Of a stretch of DNA of 64,000 nt, positions 16,265-25,826 are shown piece after piece. Under the pieces are notes generated by a model, which worked only from the letters and a program-made list of their open reading frames with translations, searched no databases and was not told where the DNA came from. The first letter of the stretch is position 1; each line of letters starts with the position of its first letter. The stretch spans positions 186,001 to 250,000 of the forward strand of contig NZ_JAAALO010000003.1 in the NCBI RefSeq assembly GCF_009908295.1, given 5' to 3'. The DNA is from Micromonospora rubida. Its GTDB lineage: Bacteria; Actinomycetota; Actinomycetes; Mycobacteriales; Micromonosporaceae. The position numbers and the translations under genes are program-made.

Positions 16265-17083
16265 GTGAAGACTTCGAACCCGGTGCTCGCCCGACTAGGC
16301 CAGGCGGCCGAGCGGGAGCGCGCCACCGGGTACGCCCCGAACGGGCCCTACGGGCAGCCCGGATATCCCCCACAGCAGTACCCGGGCGCGACCGGCTACC
16401 CGGCCGCGCCGCCCACCGTGACGCCGATGTCCATCGACGACGTGGTGGTCAAGACCGTCACGCTCCTCGGCATCCTCGGCGTGTCCGCCGCGGCGGCCTG
16501 GGTGCTCGTGCCGGACTCGCTGCTCAGCGTCGCCTGGATCGGCGCCGCAGTGGTCGGCCTGGTGCTCGGCCTGATCATCTCGTTCTCCCGGATGGCGAAC
16601 CCGGCGCTGGTCGTCGCGTACTCCGTCGTCGAGGGCGTCTTCGTCGGCATGGTGAGCAAGGCCTTCAACTCGCTCTACGACGGCATCGTGCTCCAGGCCG
16701 TGGTGGCCAGCTTCGGCGTGTTCTTCCTGATGGCCATGCTCTACAAGGCGCGGGTCATCCGGGCGACGCCCAAGTTCGTCCGGGGCATGGCCGCGGCGAT
16801 GGTCGGCCTCTTCGCGGTGATGATGATCAACCTGGTGCTGGCGCTGTTCGGCGTCAACACGGGCCTGCGCGACGGCAGCCCGCTGGCGATCGGCTTCAGC
16901 CTGGTCTGCATCGTGGTCGCGTCGCTGAGCTTCGTGCTCAGCTTCGACGAGATCGAGCAGGGCGTCCGGATGGGCCTGCCCCAGCGCTACTCCTGGACGG
17001 CCGCGTTCGGCATCCTGGTCAGCCTGGTCTGGCTCTACATCGAGATCCTGCGCCTGCTGAGCTTCTTCCAGGGCGACGACTGA
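16265..17083 (+). CDS. Bax inhibitor-1/YccA family membrane protein (copy 1)
   Basis: The protein has 272 residues. A ~55-residue cytoplasmic Tyr/Pro/Gly-rich head (PYGQPGYPPQQYPGATGYP) is followed by a conserved start of the fold (MSIDDVVVKTVTLLGILGVSAAAAWVLVP) and seven hydrophobic helices, with FDEIEQGVRMGLPQRYSWTAAFGILVSLVWLYIEILRLL as the family's C-terminal signature (TMBIM acidic pair). Family members are pH-gated calcium leaks. GTG 16265 has GAGGGAGG ~9 nt upstream. A 13-bp hairpin terminator separates it from its paralogue. Confidence 0.9.
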   Translation: MKTSNPVLARLGQAAERERATGYAPNGPYGQPGYPPQQYPGATGYPAAPPTVTPMSIDDVVVKTVTLLGILGVSAAAAWVLVPDSLLSVAWIGAAVVGLVLGLIISFSRMANPALVVAYSVVEGVFVGMVSKAFNSLYDGIVLQAVVASFGVFFLMAMLYKARVIRATPKFVRGMAAAMVGLFAVMMINLVLALFGVNTGLRDGSPLAIGFSLVCIVVASLSFVLSFDEIEQGVRMGLPQRYSWTAAFGILVSLVWLYIEILRLLSFFQGDD

Positions 17084-17094
17084 CCCGCGTCGCC

Positions 17095-17135
17095 GACGGC
17101 GCCCGCCCCCGCGACCCGCGGCGGCGGGCGCCGTC
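17095..17135 (+). terminator. Hairpin terminator between the two BI-1 genes
   Basis: A 13-bp perfect stem, GACGGCGCCCGCC (17095-17107) with its complement at 17123-17135, lies 12 nt after the first BI-1 stop. There is no U-tract, as is common for actinobacterial terminators. Confidence 0.7.
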
Positions 17136-17251
17136 GTCTGCGGGCCCGCCGCCGCCCGCCGCCGCCGGGAGCCGGGCCCGGCGTTTGCCCGCCGCCGCCG
17201 ACCCCGCCGGGGCAGAGTGACTGCGAGGGGTACGTCGGCCAGGAGGTGACG

Positions 17252-18010
17252 GTGCGCAGTTCCAACCCGGTGTTGGACCGGCTGGACGACACCCGCCGAC
17301 GGGAGCGCGAGGTGCTCGGGCTCGGCGGTGCCGAGGCGATGACCGTCGACGACGTGGTGGCGCGCACCGTCGGGCTGCTGCTGCTCACCGTCGCCACGGC
17401 GGCGGTCGCCTGGTTCGTCGTCCCGCAGGCGGTGTGGATCTCCGCCGCGCTCGCCGGCTCCGCGCTGGCGGCGATCGCGTTGGCGCTGGTCATCTCGCTG
17501 CGCGGGAGCACCAACCCGGCGCTGATCGCCGGGTACGCGGTGCTCCAGGGGCTGCTGCTCGGGGTGGCCAGCCGGGCGTTCGAGCTGGTCTACCCGGGGA
17601 TCGTGGTGCAGGCCGTGGTGGGCACGTCCGGCGTCTTCCTCGGCATGTCGCTGCTGTACCGGGCCCGGGTGGTCCGGGCCACCCCGCGGCTGGCCCGGCT
17701 GGTGGCCGGCACGCTGCTCGGGATCGTCGCGATCGGCGTGGTCAACCTGGTCGCGTACCTGCTGACCGGCCGGCAGGGGCTGGAGGTGTACAGCCTGACC
17801 TCCGGGGTCGGCTGGCTGTCGTACCTGTTCTCGGTGGTGGCGATCATCGCCGGCGCGTTCAGCTTCATCCTCGACTTCGACCTGGTCGAACGGTCGGTCC
17901 GCGCGGGCCTGCCCCGCCGGTACGCGTGGTACTGCGCGTTCGGGCTGCTCTCCGGCCTGGTCTTCCTCTACTGGCAGCTGCTGCGACTGCTCAGCTACCT
18001 GCGCCGCTGA
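17252..18010 (+). CDS. Bax inhibitor-1/YccA family membrane protein (copy 2)
   Basis: The protein has 252 residues and is a paralogue of the preceding gene. It shares the start pattern SSNPVLDRLDDTRRRERE versus TSNPVLARLGQAAERERA, the MTVDDVVARTVGLLLLTVATAAVAWFVVP entry, seven helices and the ending FDLVERSVRAGLPRRYAWYCAFGLLSGLVFLYWQLLRLL. It lacks the Tyr/Pro-rich head. GTG 17252 is chosen because AGGAGG lies 5 nt upstream and the start then aligns with copy 1. The in-frame GTG 17246 overlaps that RBS. The acidic pair in helix 6-7 is retained (FDFDLVE). Confidence 0.88.
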   Translation: MRSSNPVLDRLDDTRRREREVLGLGGAEAMTVDDVVARTVGLLLLTVATAAVAWFVVPQAVWISAALAGSALAAIALALVISLRGSTNPALIAGYAVLQGLLLGVASRAFELVYPGIVVQAVVGTSGVFLGMSLLYRARVVRATPRLARLVAGTLLGIVAIGVVNLVAYLLTGRQGLEVYSLTSGVGWLSYLFSVVAIIAGAFSFILDFDLVERSVRAGLPRRYAWYCAFGLLSGLVFLYWQLLRLLSYLRR

Positions 18011-18032
18011 CCGGCCGGCCGGCGGCCTTTCG

Positions 18033-18038
18033 TAGACT
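18033..18038 (+). promoter_or_regulatory. -10 box for leaderless small gene
   Basis: TAGACT ends 7 nt before GTG 18046, with no ribosome binding site between. Confidence 0.55.
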
Positions 18039-18045
18039 CGGCGGG

Positions 18046-18366
18046 GTGAGCGCAGCGGAACTGGACCGGGCGGTGGGACTGCTGGCCCGTCAGGTCGGGC
18101 ACTGGCAGCAACCGCGCTGGGCGGCGTCCGCCGGGGACGGCAACGTCTCCCGGGCCGACCTGGTGCACCGGCTGGTGCAGGAGCTCGCGAACCTCGCCGC
18201 CGACGCCGAGGGGCAGCCACGGCGGGCGGTGCCCCGGCTCGGCAACGACCTCGCCCTGCCCGACCAGCTCCGGGTGGTCAGCGCCGACCTGCTGGCCGCC
18301 GCCCCGGCCGCCGACCTGCTGGCCCGGGCCGCCGCCGAGGTGACGGCGACCCGTACCGCGCTCTGA
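18046..18366 (+). CDS. Conserved-looking small soluble protein
   Basis: The protein has 106 residues and is mostly helical, with the pattern AAELDRAVGLLARQVGHWQQPRWAAS... RADLVHRLVQELANLAADAEGQPRRAVPRLGNDLALPDQLRVVSADLL. There is no signal peptide or membrane helix. The gene has strong codon bias and its own leaderless promoter, so it is probably expressed. It converges with the thiolase gene 41 nt away. I do not recognise the family. Confidence 0.7.
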   Translation: MSAAELDRAVGLLARQVGHWQQPRWAASAGDGNVSRADLVHRLVQELANLAADAEGQPRRAVPRLGNDLALPDQLRVVSADLLAAAPAADLLARAAAEVTATRTAL

Positions 18367-18407
18367 GCGGTGCCAGGCCGGGCCGGTGTCCGCCCGACCC
18401 GCCAGTG

Positions 18408-19670
18408 TCAGCCGAGGCGTTCGAGGACCATGGCCATGCCCTGGCCGCCGCCGACGCACATGGTCTCCAGGCCGACCGACCCGTCGTGCCAGTCCAGGGC
18501 GTTGAGCAGGGTGCCGGTGATCCGGGCGCCGGTCATGCCGAACGGGTGGCCGACGGCGATCGCCCCGCCCATCACGTTCAGCTTCTCCTCGGGGATGCCG
18601 AGCTGCCGGTAGGAGGGGATCACCTGAGCGGCGAACGCCTCGTTGATCTCGACCAGGTCGACGTCGTCGATGGTCATCCCGGCCCGCGCGAGGGCCTGCC
18701 GCGACGCCTCGACCGGGCCGAGACCCATGATCTCGGGGGACAGGGCGGTGACCCCGGTGGAGACGATCCGGGCCAGCGGGGTGATGCCCAGGTCCCGGGC
18801 CCGCTGGGCGCTCATGATCACCACGGCGGCCGCGCCGTCGTTGAGCGGGCAGCAGTTGCCGGCGGTGATCCGGCCGTCGGGGCGGAACACCGGCTTCAGC
18901 CCGGCGACCCCCTCCAGGGTGACCCCGGCCCGAGGCCCGTCGTCGGCGCTGACCACGGTGCCGTCCGGGGTCGTTACAGGGGTGATCTCGCGGGCCCAGA
19001 AGCCGTCGGCGATCGCCTTCTCGGCCAGGTTCTGGCTGCGCACGCCGAAGGCGTCCATGTCGGCGCGGGTCACGTCGTGCACCTGGGCCAGGTTCTCGGC
19101 GGTCTGCCCCATGGTCAGGTAGATGTCGGGCAGCTCGCCGGACTCGCGCGGGTCCGTCCAGACCTCCGCGCCGCCCTGGGCGCGCTGCGTCGACCGGTCC
19201 CGCGCCGCCGCGAAGCGGGGGTTCTCCCAGCCGCCACCCACCAACGCCTGCGCCTCGGGCGGCAGCCCGTCGGAGTTGCCCCGGGCGTACCGGGAGACCA
19301 TCTCGACCCCGGCGGAGACGAACACGTCGCCCTCGCCGGCCCGGATCGCGTGCATCGCCATCCGGGTGGTCTGCAGCGAGGAGGCGCAGTACCGGGTGAG
19401 GGTGGCGCCCGGCAGGCCGTCCAGGCCCATCAGGGTGGCGACCACCCGGGCCATGTTGAAGCCCTGCTCGCCACCGGGCAGGCCGCAGCCCAGGTAGAGG
19501 TCGTCGATCTCGGTGGGGTCGAGCTGGGGGACCTTGTCCAGGGCGGCCCGGACGATGGTGGCGGCGAGGTCGTCGGGGCGGACGTCGCGCAGGGAACCCT
19601 TGTGCGCCCGGCCGATGGGGGAACGGGCGGTGGCGACGATGACGGCGTCGCGGGACGACTCGGTCGGCAT
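18408..19670 (-). CDS. Thiolase (acetyl-CoA C-acyltransferase, FadA-like)
   Basis: A 420-residue thiolase that cleaves 3-ketoacyl-CoA in fatty-acid beta-oxidation, or runs in reverse. The acylated Cys lies in [10 protein letters not shown] (~residue 91). The other catalytic motifs are [17 protein letters not shown] and the second Cys in [13 protein letters not shown]. The length is normal. ATG 19670 is leaderless, with TAACGT 6 nt upstream. In M. tuberculosis the neighbour of the SGNH gene Rv1075c is fadA3 (Rv1074c), and the same order is seen here. Confidence 0.92.
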   Translation of the reverse strand: MPTESSRDAVIVATARSPIGRAHKGSLRDVRPDDLAATIVRAALDKVPQLDPTEIDDLYLGCGLPGGEQGFNMARVVATLMGLDGLPGATLTRYCASSLQTTRMAMHAIRAGEGDVFVSAGVEMVSRYARGNSDGLPPEAQALVGGGWENPRFAAARDRSTQRAQGGAEVWTDPRESGELPDIYLTMGQTAENLAQVHDVTRADMDAFGVRSQNLAEKAIADGFWAREITPVTTPDGTVVSADDGPRAGVTLEGVAGLKPVFRPDGRITAGNCCPLNDGAAAVVIMSAQRARDLGITPLARIVSTGVTALSPEIMGLGPVEASRQALARAGMTIDDVDLVEINEAFAAQVIPSYRQLGIPEEKLNVMGGAIAVGHPFGMTGARITGTLLNALDWHDGSVGLETMCVGGGQGMAMVLERLG

Positions 19671-19676
19671 GAACCA

Positions 19677-19682
19677 ACGTTA
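19677..19682 (-). promoter_or_regulatory. -10 box for leaderless thiolase gene
   Basis: TAACGT on the minus strand ends 6 nt before ATG 19670, with no Shine-Dalgarno. Confidence 0.55.
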
Positions 19683-19794
19683 ACTCGCCGGTAACATGCC
19701 GGGGAAGCGTCCCACCCAGCGGGAAATGTCACCCCGGAGCCCGGAGCCCGGACGCGGCTGCCGTGCCGCCGGGCTCGGCGGCGGTCAGTGGCTG

Positions 19795-20625
19795 TCAGTG
19801 GCGGGAGGCCACGTTCGCCGCGGCGGCGACCGCCGGGATCAGCGCGTGGGCCCAGATCCGGTACCCGTCGGCGGAGGGGTGGAATCCGTCGTGGCAGAAG
19901 GTGCCGGCGTCGGCCCGGAACACCGGGCCGGTCTCGGTGCCCAGGTCGACCACGGACCCCCCGGCGTCGAGCACGGCGACGGTCTGCGCCCGGGCCACCC
20001 GCCGGCCGGCCCAGCCGACCACCTGCCGCAGCGGTGGGGCGATCGCGTGGACCGCCCCCAGGTCGGGGCAGGTGCCGACGACGACCTCGACGTGCGCCTC
20101 GCGCAACCGCCGCACGGCCGCCCCGAGGTAGGCCCCGGCCTCCGCCGGCCGGCGCAGCGCGGTGGCGTCGTTGGCGCCGATCAGGATCACCGCCACGTCG
20201 GGGCGCGGGCCGAGCAGTGCCCGGGCCACCTGGGTGGCCAGGTCGGTGGAGCGGGAGCCGGACACCCCGACGCTGGACAGGTGCACCTGGCGGCCCGCCG
20301 GCCCCTCGGCGAGCAGGTGGGCGAGCTGCCCGCCGATGGTGTCGCCCAGCCGCCCCACGCCGACCCCGAGGGCGGACGAGTCGCCGAGCAGGACCAGCCG
20401 CAGCGGCGGCGCGCCCGGCCGCCCCACCGTGGCGCGCAGGGCCAGCCCCAGCTCCGGCTGGGCGTACGGGCGGTTGCGGGCGACGAACGCCTCGCCGGCG
20501 AGGACGGCCGCGCCGCCGATCGTCCCGGCGATCAGGGACAGGGCCGCAGCCCGGGCCAGCCGGAGGGCGAGTTCCGCACCCGGGCCCCGGTCCCCGGCGC
20601 CGTGGCTGCCGCTGTGCTCGGTCAT
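19795..20625 (-). CDS. SGNH/GDSL esterase-like exported protein (second of pair)
   Basis: The protein has 276 residues. An N-terminal hydrophobic segment (ALSLIAGTIGGAAVLAGEAFVA) acts as signal or anchor. SGNH blocks are LVLLGDSSALGVGVG (Ser), SVGVSGSRS (Gly), ILIGANDA (Asn) and the terminal DGFHPSADGY (Asp-x-x-His). TCPDLGAVHAI is typical of the Rv1075c type. GGAGGGAC lies 7 nt before the ATG, which overlaps the stop of the upstream paralogue (ATGA). It probably deacylates an envelope substrate. Confidence 0.88.
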   Translation of the reverse strand: MTEHSGSHGAGDRGPGAELALRLARAAALSLIAGTIGGAAVLAGEAFVARNRPYAQPELGLALRATVGRPGAPPLRLVLLGDSSALGVGVGRLGDTIGGQLAHLLAEGPAGRQVHLSSVGVSGSRSTDLATQVARALLGPRPDVAVILIGANDATALRRPAEAGAYLGAAVRRLREAHVEVVVGTCPDLGAVHAIAPPLRQVVGWAGRRVARAQTVAVLDAGGSVVDLGTETGPVFRADAGTFCHDGFHPSADGYRIWAHALIPAVAAAANVASRH

Positions 20626-21674
20626 GGCCGTCCCTCCAGTGTGGGTGAGCCGGCGGCCGGGCCGGGTTGCGGCACCGCGCCGACGCCGAAGAAGGCCCGC
20701 CGGCGCAGCTGCGCCCACCGCCCGGCCGGCCCCCGGTCGCGCCCGTGGACCTGGACGGCGCTGACCTCCGTGCCCGCGTGCCGGGCCGCCTCCTGGGCGG
20801 CCTCCGGCAGCGACCGTACGCCCTCCCCGCGCGCGAGGCCAGGGCGACGCTCCTGCCCGGTGCCGAGCGCCGAGAGCACGGTCGGCAGCAGCGCGGCGGC
20901 GGCCACCGCGTACCCCTCGGCGGAGGGATGGAACCGGTCCCAGGCGAACATCCGGGTCGGCTCGGCGACGAACCGGGGACCGAGCAGGTCGCCGAGGGAG
21001 ACCGTCCAGCCGCCCGCCTCCACCACCGCCATCGTCTGGGCGGCGGCGAGCTGCCGGCTCCAGCGTCGGGCCAGCCAGCGCAGCGGCGGCTGGATCGGCT
21101 GGATCGCCCCGAGGTCGGGGCAGGTGCCGACCACCACCTCGCACCCGCCCTCGCGCAGCGCGTGGACCGCGTCGAACAGGTAGCGCACGGCCAGGCTCGC
21201 CGGGGCGCGGTTGGTGACGTCGTTGCCGCCGATCAGGATCACCGCGACGTCCGGCTGGTGCTCCAGCGCGGACTCCACCTGCGGCTTGAGCCCCGACGAG
21301 ATGGCGCCCACCACGGCGAACCGGTGCAGCCGCACCGGGCGGTGCAGGCGGCGGGACAGCCCGGTGGCCAGCAGTGACCCGGGGGTCTCCCGGCGGCGGT
21401 GCACCCCGTAGCCGGCGGCGGTGGAATCGCCGAGGATCACCACGGTCAGCGGCGGGCCGGGGAGCTTCGCGCCGTAGACGCCGTCGCAGCGGGGCGGGGG
21501 CGCCTCGGCCATCGGAATGGTGCGGCGGGCCTGCCGGGCCTGGCCGATCAGCACCCCGCCCGCGGCGGCGGCGGCAGCGGCGGTGGCGCCCGTGCCGAGC
21601 GCCGCCAGGCGGGCCACCCGCCGGGCGCGGCGCCAGCGCGGACCAATTGGTACGGCAGAACCAGCGACCCCCAT
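20622..21674 (-). CDS. SGNH/GDSL esterase-like exported protein (first of pair)
   Basis: The protein has 350 residues and is a paralogue of its downstream neighbour. It has a membrane anchor (LAALGTGATAAAAAAAGGVLIG), VVILGDSTAAGYGV (Ser), AVVGAISSG (Gly), ILIGGNDV (Asn) and DRFHPSAEGYAV (Asp/His). It carries an extra ~75-residue Arg/Ala/Pro-rich C-terminal tail absent from the other copy. ATG 21674 has TAATGT 6 nt upstream and no RBS (leaderless). The pair arose by tandem duplication and is translationally coupled. Confidence 0.88.
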   Translation of the reverse strand: MGVAGSAVPIGPRWRRARRVARLAALGTGATAAAAAAAGGVLIGQARQARRTIPMAEAPPPRCDGVYGAKLPGPPLTVVILGDSTAAGYGVHRRRETPGSLLATGLSRRLHRPVRLHRFAVVGAISSGLKPQVESALEHQPDVAVILIGGNDVTNRAPASLAVRYLFDAVHALREGGCEVVVGTCPDLGAIQPIQPPLRWLARRWSRQLAAAQTMAVVEAGGWTVSLGDLLGPRFVAEPTRMFAWDRFHPSAEGYAVAAAALLPTVLSALGTGQERRPGLARGEGVRSLPEAAQEAARHAGTEVSAVQVHGRDRGPAGRWAQLRRRAFFGVGAVPQPGPAAGSPTLEGRP

Positions 21675-21680
21675 ACCGCG

Positions 21681-21686
21681 ACATTA
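21681..21686 (-). promoter_or_regulatory. -10 box for the leaderless SGNH pair
   Basis: TAATGT on the minus strand ends 6 nt before ATG 21674, with no ribosome binding site. Confidence 0.55.
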
Positions 21687-21804
21687 TCGCGCCGGCACGA
21701 CAAGTCGCTGTCGTCGTGCTGCCCTCTGCGATGGCTGGGATCCGACGGTTGCGGGTATTCCTTGCACCGACACCGCACGATGTCGGACGGAGAGGGGTGC
21801 GGAG

Positions 21805-22161
21805 ATGGGTAAGACACTGAAGCGTGGCGCGGCGTTCACGGCGCTGGCCAGGGCGCTGTCCTCCGGGGCGCGGGGCGGCCCGTCGCTGGGCGCCCGGCTG
21901 GGGGCGCTGCCCCGGATGATCCGGGCCACCACCCGGGGCGAGTACGACGGCGGCCTCCGGCTGGCCCTGATGACCGCGGCGACGGCGTACATCGTCTCGC
22001 CGATCGACCTGCTCCCGGAGATCCCGCTGGCAATCTTCGGGCTGGCCGACGACGCGGTCATGGTCACCTGGTTGGCCGGCGCCGTGCTGGCGGAGACCGA
22101 GCGGTTCCTGGAGTGGGAGACCCGCCGCAGCTCGGTCATCCCGGGGCATGTGACGCCCTGA
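21805..22161 (+). CDS. DUF1232 (YkvA) family membrane protein
   Basis: The protein has 118 residues. The DUF1232 core is clear: LALMTAATAYIVSPIDLLPEIPLAIFGLADDAVMVTWLAGAV, with the conserved Y-x-x-S-P-x-D-L-x-P-E/D signature and two short membrane helices. A basic N-terminal ~45-residue helix precedes it. GGAG is directly before the ATG, with GAGAGGGG slightly further up. The role of the family is unknown. It lies upstream of cbs but has a 75-nt gap to it. Confidence 0.85.
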   Translation: MGKTLKRGAAFTALARALSSGARGGPSLGARLGALPRMIRATTRGEYDGGLRLALMTAATAYIVSPIDLLPEIPLAIFGLADDAVMVTWLAGAVLAETERFLEWETRRSSVIPGHVTP

Positions 22162-22236
22162 CGGCACGTACCCTGGGCGTCGAATCAACGTCTGCCCGGC
22201 CGCCGTCGCCGGCGCCGCAACGGAGGGCACAACGAG

Positions 22237-23607
<1,371 letters not shown>

Positions 23608-23648
23608 CCCGACCGCGTCTCGGCACCTCCTGATGTGGTGGCGTGCCG

Positions 23649-23681
23649 CAGGGCCCCTTCCCCGACCGGGAAGGGGCCCTG
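23649..23681 (+). terminator. Hairpin terminator after cbs
   Basis: The 14-bp perfect stem CAGGGCCCCTTCCC (23649-23662) pairs with 23668-23681 around a CGACC loop. There is no U-tract. Confidence 0.85.
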
Positions 23682-23789
23682 ACCCGTTACACAGCAGGCG
23701 CACAAGTTCGGCACAGGGTCCGCCCAACCCCTCGGCCTAGCGTCGGTGCCGGATCGGTTGATCCGTCGTCGAGCCACCCGGGAGGACCC

Positions 23790-24809
23790 ATGCGTCACGA
23801 CCTCGATCACCACGAAGGGCAGCGGGTCAGCCGTCGTCGGCTGATCGCCGGCGTCGGATCGATCGGGCTGGCCGGCCTGCTGGCCGCCTGCGGGCGGGGC
23901 GACGGGGCCGTCACCACGTCGACCGGTGAGGCCGTGACGCCGCAGGCCACCGCCGGCACGTCGGGCGACCTGGCCGCGCTCTTCGCCGACGCGAACACCT
24001 GCAAACTGACCGCGAGCACCACCCAGGGCCCGTACTACTTCGACGCCGACAAGATCCGTCGTGACATTCGGGAGGACCGGCCGGGCACCCGGCTGCGGGT
24101 GGCCATCCGGGTGCAGGACAGCGAGAAGTGCGCTCCGCTGCCGAACGCCGTCGTGGAGATCTGGCACTGCGACGCGGCGGGGCTGTACTCGGGCGCCGAG
24201 TCGCTGTCGACCGGCGGCGGCGCCCCCGGCGGCCCTCCGCCGAGCGGCGCTCCCGGTGGTGGACCGGGTGGCACTCCGCCCAGTGGTGCCCCCGGTGGTG
24301 GGCCGGGTGGTACTCCGCCGAGTGGCGCTCCCGGTGGTGGGCCGGGTGGGACTCCGCCCAGTGGTGCCCCCGGTGGTGGGCCGGGTGGGACTCCGCCGAG
24401 TGGTGCCCCGGGCGGTGGGGCGCCGGGCGGCGGCTCCGAGGGGCAGGCGGCCGACCTCAGGCCGACCGACGACAAGCGTTACCTGCGCGGTGCCCAGGTC
24501 ACCAACGCCGACGGGATCGTCGAGTTCGTCACCGTCTGGCCGGGCTGGTACCGGGGCCGCACCGTGCACATCCACGCCATGGTGCACGTGAACAACAACA
24601 GGGTGCTCACCACCCAGGTGATGTTCGACGAGGCGCTCAACACGAAGGTCTTCGCCGCAGCGCCGTACGCCACGCACACCGGGCGGGACACCTTCAACGA
24701 CAAGGACAACATCTACGCCGACAGCATGCTGATGAAGGTCGTCGAGGACGGCGACGGCTACCTCGGCGTGATCAACTTCTCGGCGGACTCGGACCGCGAC
24801 GGCGCCTGA
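23790..24809 (+). CDS. Tat-exported lipoprotein, intradiol ring-cleavage dioxygenase
   Basis: The protein has 339 residues. It begins with a twin-arginine signal (SRRRLIAGVGSIGLAGLLAAC) that ends in a lipobox Cys, so it is a Tat lipoprotein. The intradiol dioxygenase fold carries all four Fe(III) ligands: Tyr in AAGLYSG, Tyr in PGWYRGRTVHIHAMVH, and the two His of that same motif. A 65-residue insert of five 13-residue Gly/Pro repeats sits between the first and second Tyr. It is unclear whether a catechol is the real substrate, since surface-located relatives of this type are poorly characterised. GGAGGA lies 4 nt before the ATG. Confidence 0.88.
   Translation: MRHDLDHHEGQRVSRRRLIAGVGSIGLAGLLAACGRGDGAVTTSTGEAVTPQATAGTSGDLAALFADANTCKLTASTTQGPYYFDADKIRRDIREDRPGTRLRVAIRVQDSEKCAPLPNAVVEIWHCDAAGLYSGAESLSTGGGAPGGPPPSGAPGGGPGGTPPSGAPGGGPGGTPPSGAPGGGPGGTPPSGAPGGGPGGTPPSGAPGGGAPGGGSEGQAADLRPTDDKRYLRGAQVTNADGIVEFVTVWPGWYRGRTVHIHAMVHVNNNRVLTTQVMFDEALNTKVFAAAPYATHTGRDTFNDKDNIYADSMLMKVVEDGDGYLGVINFSADSDRDGA
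24228..24422 (+). repeat. Five 39-nt in-frame minisatellite units inside the dioxygenase gene
   Basis: Five tandem 39-nt units encode G-G-T-P-P-S-G-A-P-G-G-G-P, with the first reading G-G-P and the last ending in A. Units differ mainly at third positions. The array lies between two iron-ligand tyrosines and would form a flexible surface loop. Confidence 0.92.
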
Positions 24810-24823
24810 CCCCCGCCGGGGGT
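24809..24823 (+). terminator. Short hairpin after the dioxygenase gene
   Basis: ACCCCC-GCC-GGGGGT (6-bp stem) starts at the last base of the stop codon. It is a weak candidate terminator facing the convergent gene at 24828. Confidence 0.4.
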
Positions 24824-24827
24824 GCCC

Positions 24828-25298
24828 CTACGCGGTCCACCGAGCGGCGATCGGTGTGGCAACCCCCGATCGCCGCTGCGCTCCACCGTCGGCGGCACCG
24901 CGCCTGGACCTTGGACCGTTGTCGTTAAGGGCGAACAAGAACTGTCCAAGAATCGCGATTCGGTGCCGCGCAAGGGCTTCGGAGGTGGTCGGCGGCTGGC
25001 GGGGCGCTGCCGGTGTCCGGGATGGCGCGGCCGGCGTTCTCGGGGTGGGGTTCAGCCATCGCAGTCCCGCCGGTTGGACGTAGATCGAGCGGCGGGCCAC
25101 GGCGTCGCCCTTGGCGTCGATCTCGTAGCCGTCCAGCCACAGCCACCCGTGGTAGGTGTGCCAGTCGTCGTGGACTCGGATGACGCGGAAGACGATGGGC
25201 CGGACGAACTGGACGCTGGCGGCCCGGGTGACGTGCAGGAGATCCCCGCCCTGCGGCTTCCTGGACGTCGGCTTCCTGGGCGGCCCAGCCTCAGGCAT
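24828..25298 (-). CDS. Hypothetical protein, last gene of small CxxC cluster
   Basis: The protein has 156 residues. A basic/Pro N-terminus is followed by a beta-rich central part with aromatic motifs (VIRVHDDWHTYHGWLWLDGYEIDAKGDAVARRSIYVQPAGLRWL) and a ~70-residue disordered Pro/Ala/Arg-rich tail. ATG 25298 overlaps the upstream gene by 8 nt, so the two are co-translated. I recognise no family. The WHTYHGWLWLDGYEID stretch looks like a small barrel that could bind nucleic acid or ligand, but this is only an impression. Confidence 0.6.
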   Translation of the reverse strand: MPEAGPPRKPTSRKPQGGDLLHVTRAASVQFVRPIVFRVIRVHDDWHTYHGWLWLDGYEIDAKGDAVARRSIYVQPAGLRWLNPTPRTPAAPSRTPAAPRQPPTTSEALARHRIAILGQFLFALNDNGPRSRRGAADGGAQRRSGVATPIAARWTA

Positions 25299-25560
25299 CG
25301 CCGCTGCGCTGCTCGCCCTGCGCAGGCAGGACCATGTCGAGCCACCCCAGGTGCCGCAGCTCCATGTCCGGGTCGGGCGACAGGCCGCGCCGCTCACGTT
25401 CTTCAACCCCCAGGCGGTACCAGTCGCCCATGTACGCCACGAGCAGATCCCCCTGGCCGGCGAACTCGACGAGACTCGCCAACTGCCGCTCGAAGCACGG
25501 CCACGGCTTGCTGCAGACGAAGCACGGGCCGCCCGCGTACCTCGGTGGATGCTGGCCCAT
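25291..25560 (-). CDS. Small Cys-rich (CxxC) hypothetical protein
   Basis: The protein has 89 residues. It starts with GGPCFVCSKPWPCFERQLASLVEFAGQGDLLVAYMGDWYRLGVEERERRGL. The Cys-x-x-Cys followed by Pro-Cys could form a zinc knuckle or redox centre. ATG 25560 shares one base with the stop of the upstream gene, and the stop overlaps the downstream gene by 8 nt. Compact spacing and matching codon use argue for a real operon. The function is unknown. Confidence 0.65.
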   Translation of the reverse strand: MGQHPPRYAGGPCFVCSKPWPCFERQLASLVEFAGQGDLLVAYMGDWYRLGVEERERRGLSPDPDMELRHLGWLDMVLPAQGEQRSGDA

Positions 25561-25826
25561 CACCGGTCCCGCGCCCCGGGCTCCAGCCGGGCCGGCGGGT
25601 CGTCGATGATCGCCTGCACCCGGACCATGACGACGCGCTCGCGCCACGGCGTGCCGTCGGGGCGCAGCTCCAGCCCTTCCAGCCGCACCCACCGCGACGC
25701 CAGGAAGTTCGCGTACCGAGGGACGTACGTGACCTTCAACCACAGCACCGTCTGCCCGATGCAGTAGTCGCACGGCTGAAGGGTCAGCACGTCGCCCGTG
25801 GTAACCAGCGGGTTCACTCCCGACAC
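25560..25826 (-). CDS. Small CxxC hypothetical protein
   Basis: The protein has ~88 residues. A Cys-Asp-Tyr-Cys motif lies near residue 20 (QPCDYCIGQTVLWLKVTYVPRYANFLASRWVRLEGLELRPDGTPWRERVVMVRVQAI) and beta-strand-like segments follow. GTG 25826 is chosen because CGGAGG lies 9 nt upstream; TTG 25835 is an alternative. A further minus-strand frame ending at 25852 (…VLRRGVARSFHELATPTYAARRG) lies just upstream and may be a fourth small gene, but I find no good start for it. The cluster faces away from the XRE/DUF397 pair. Confidence 0.6.
   Translation of the reverse strand: MSGVNPLVTTGDVLTLQPCDYCIGQTVLWLKVTYVPRYANFLASRWVRLEGLELRPDGTPWRERVVMVRVQAIIDDPPARLEPGARDR

Noticed and set aside
24228..24422. 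Possible CRISPR array because of regular 39-nt repeats
   Set aside because: The repeats are directly tandem with no unique spacers and keep one reading frame inside a gene. They are a coding minisatellite.
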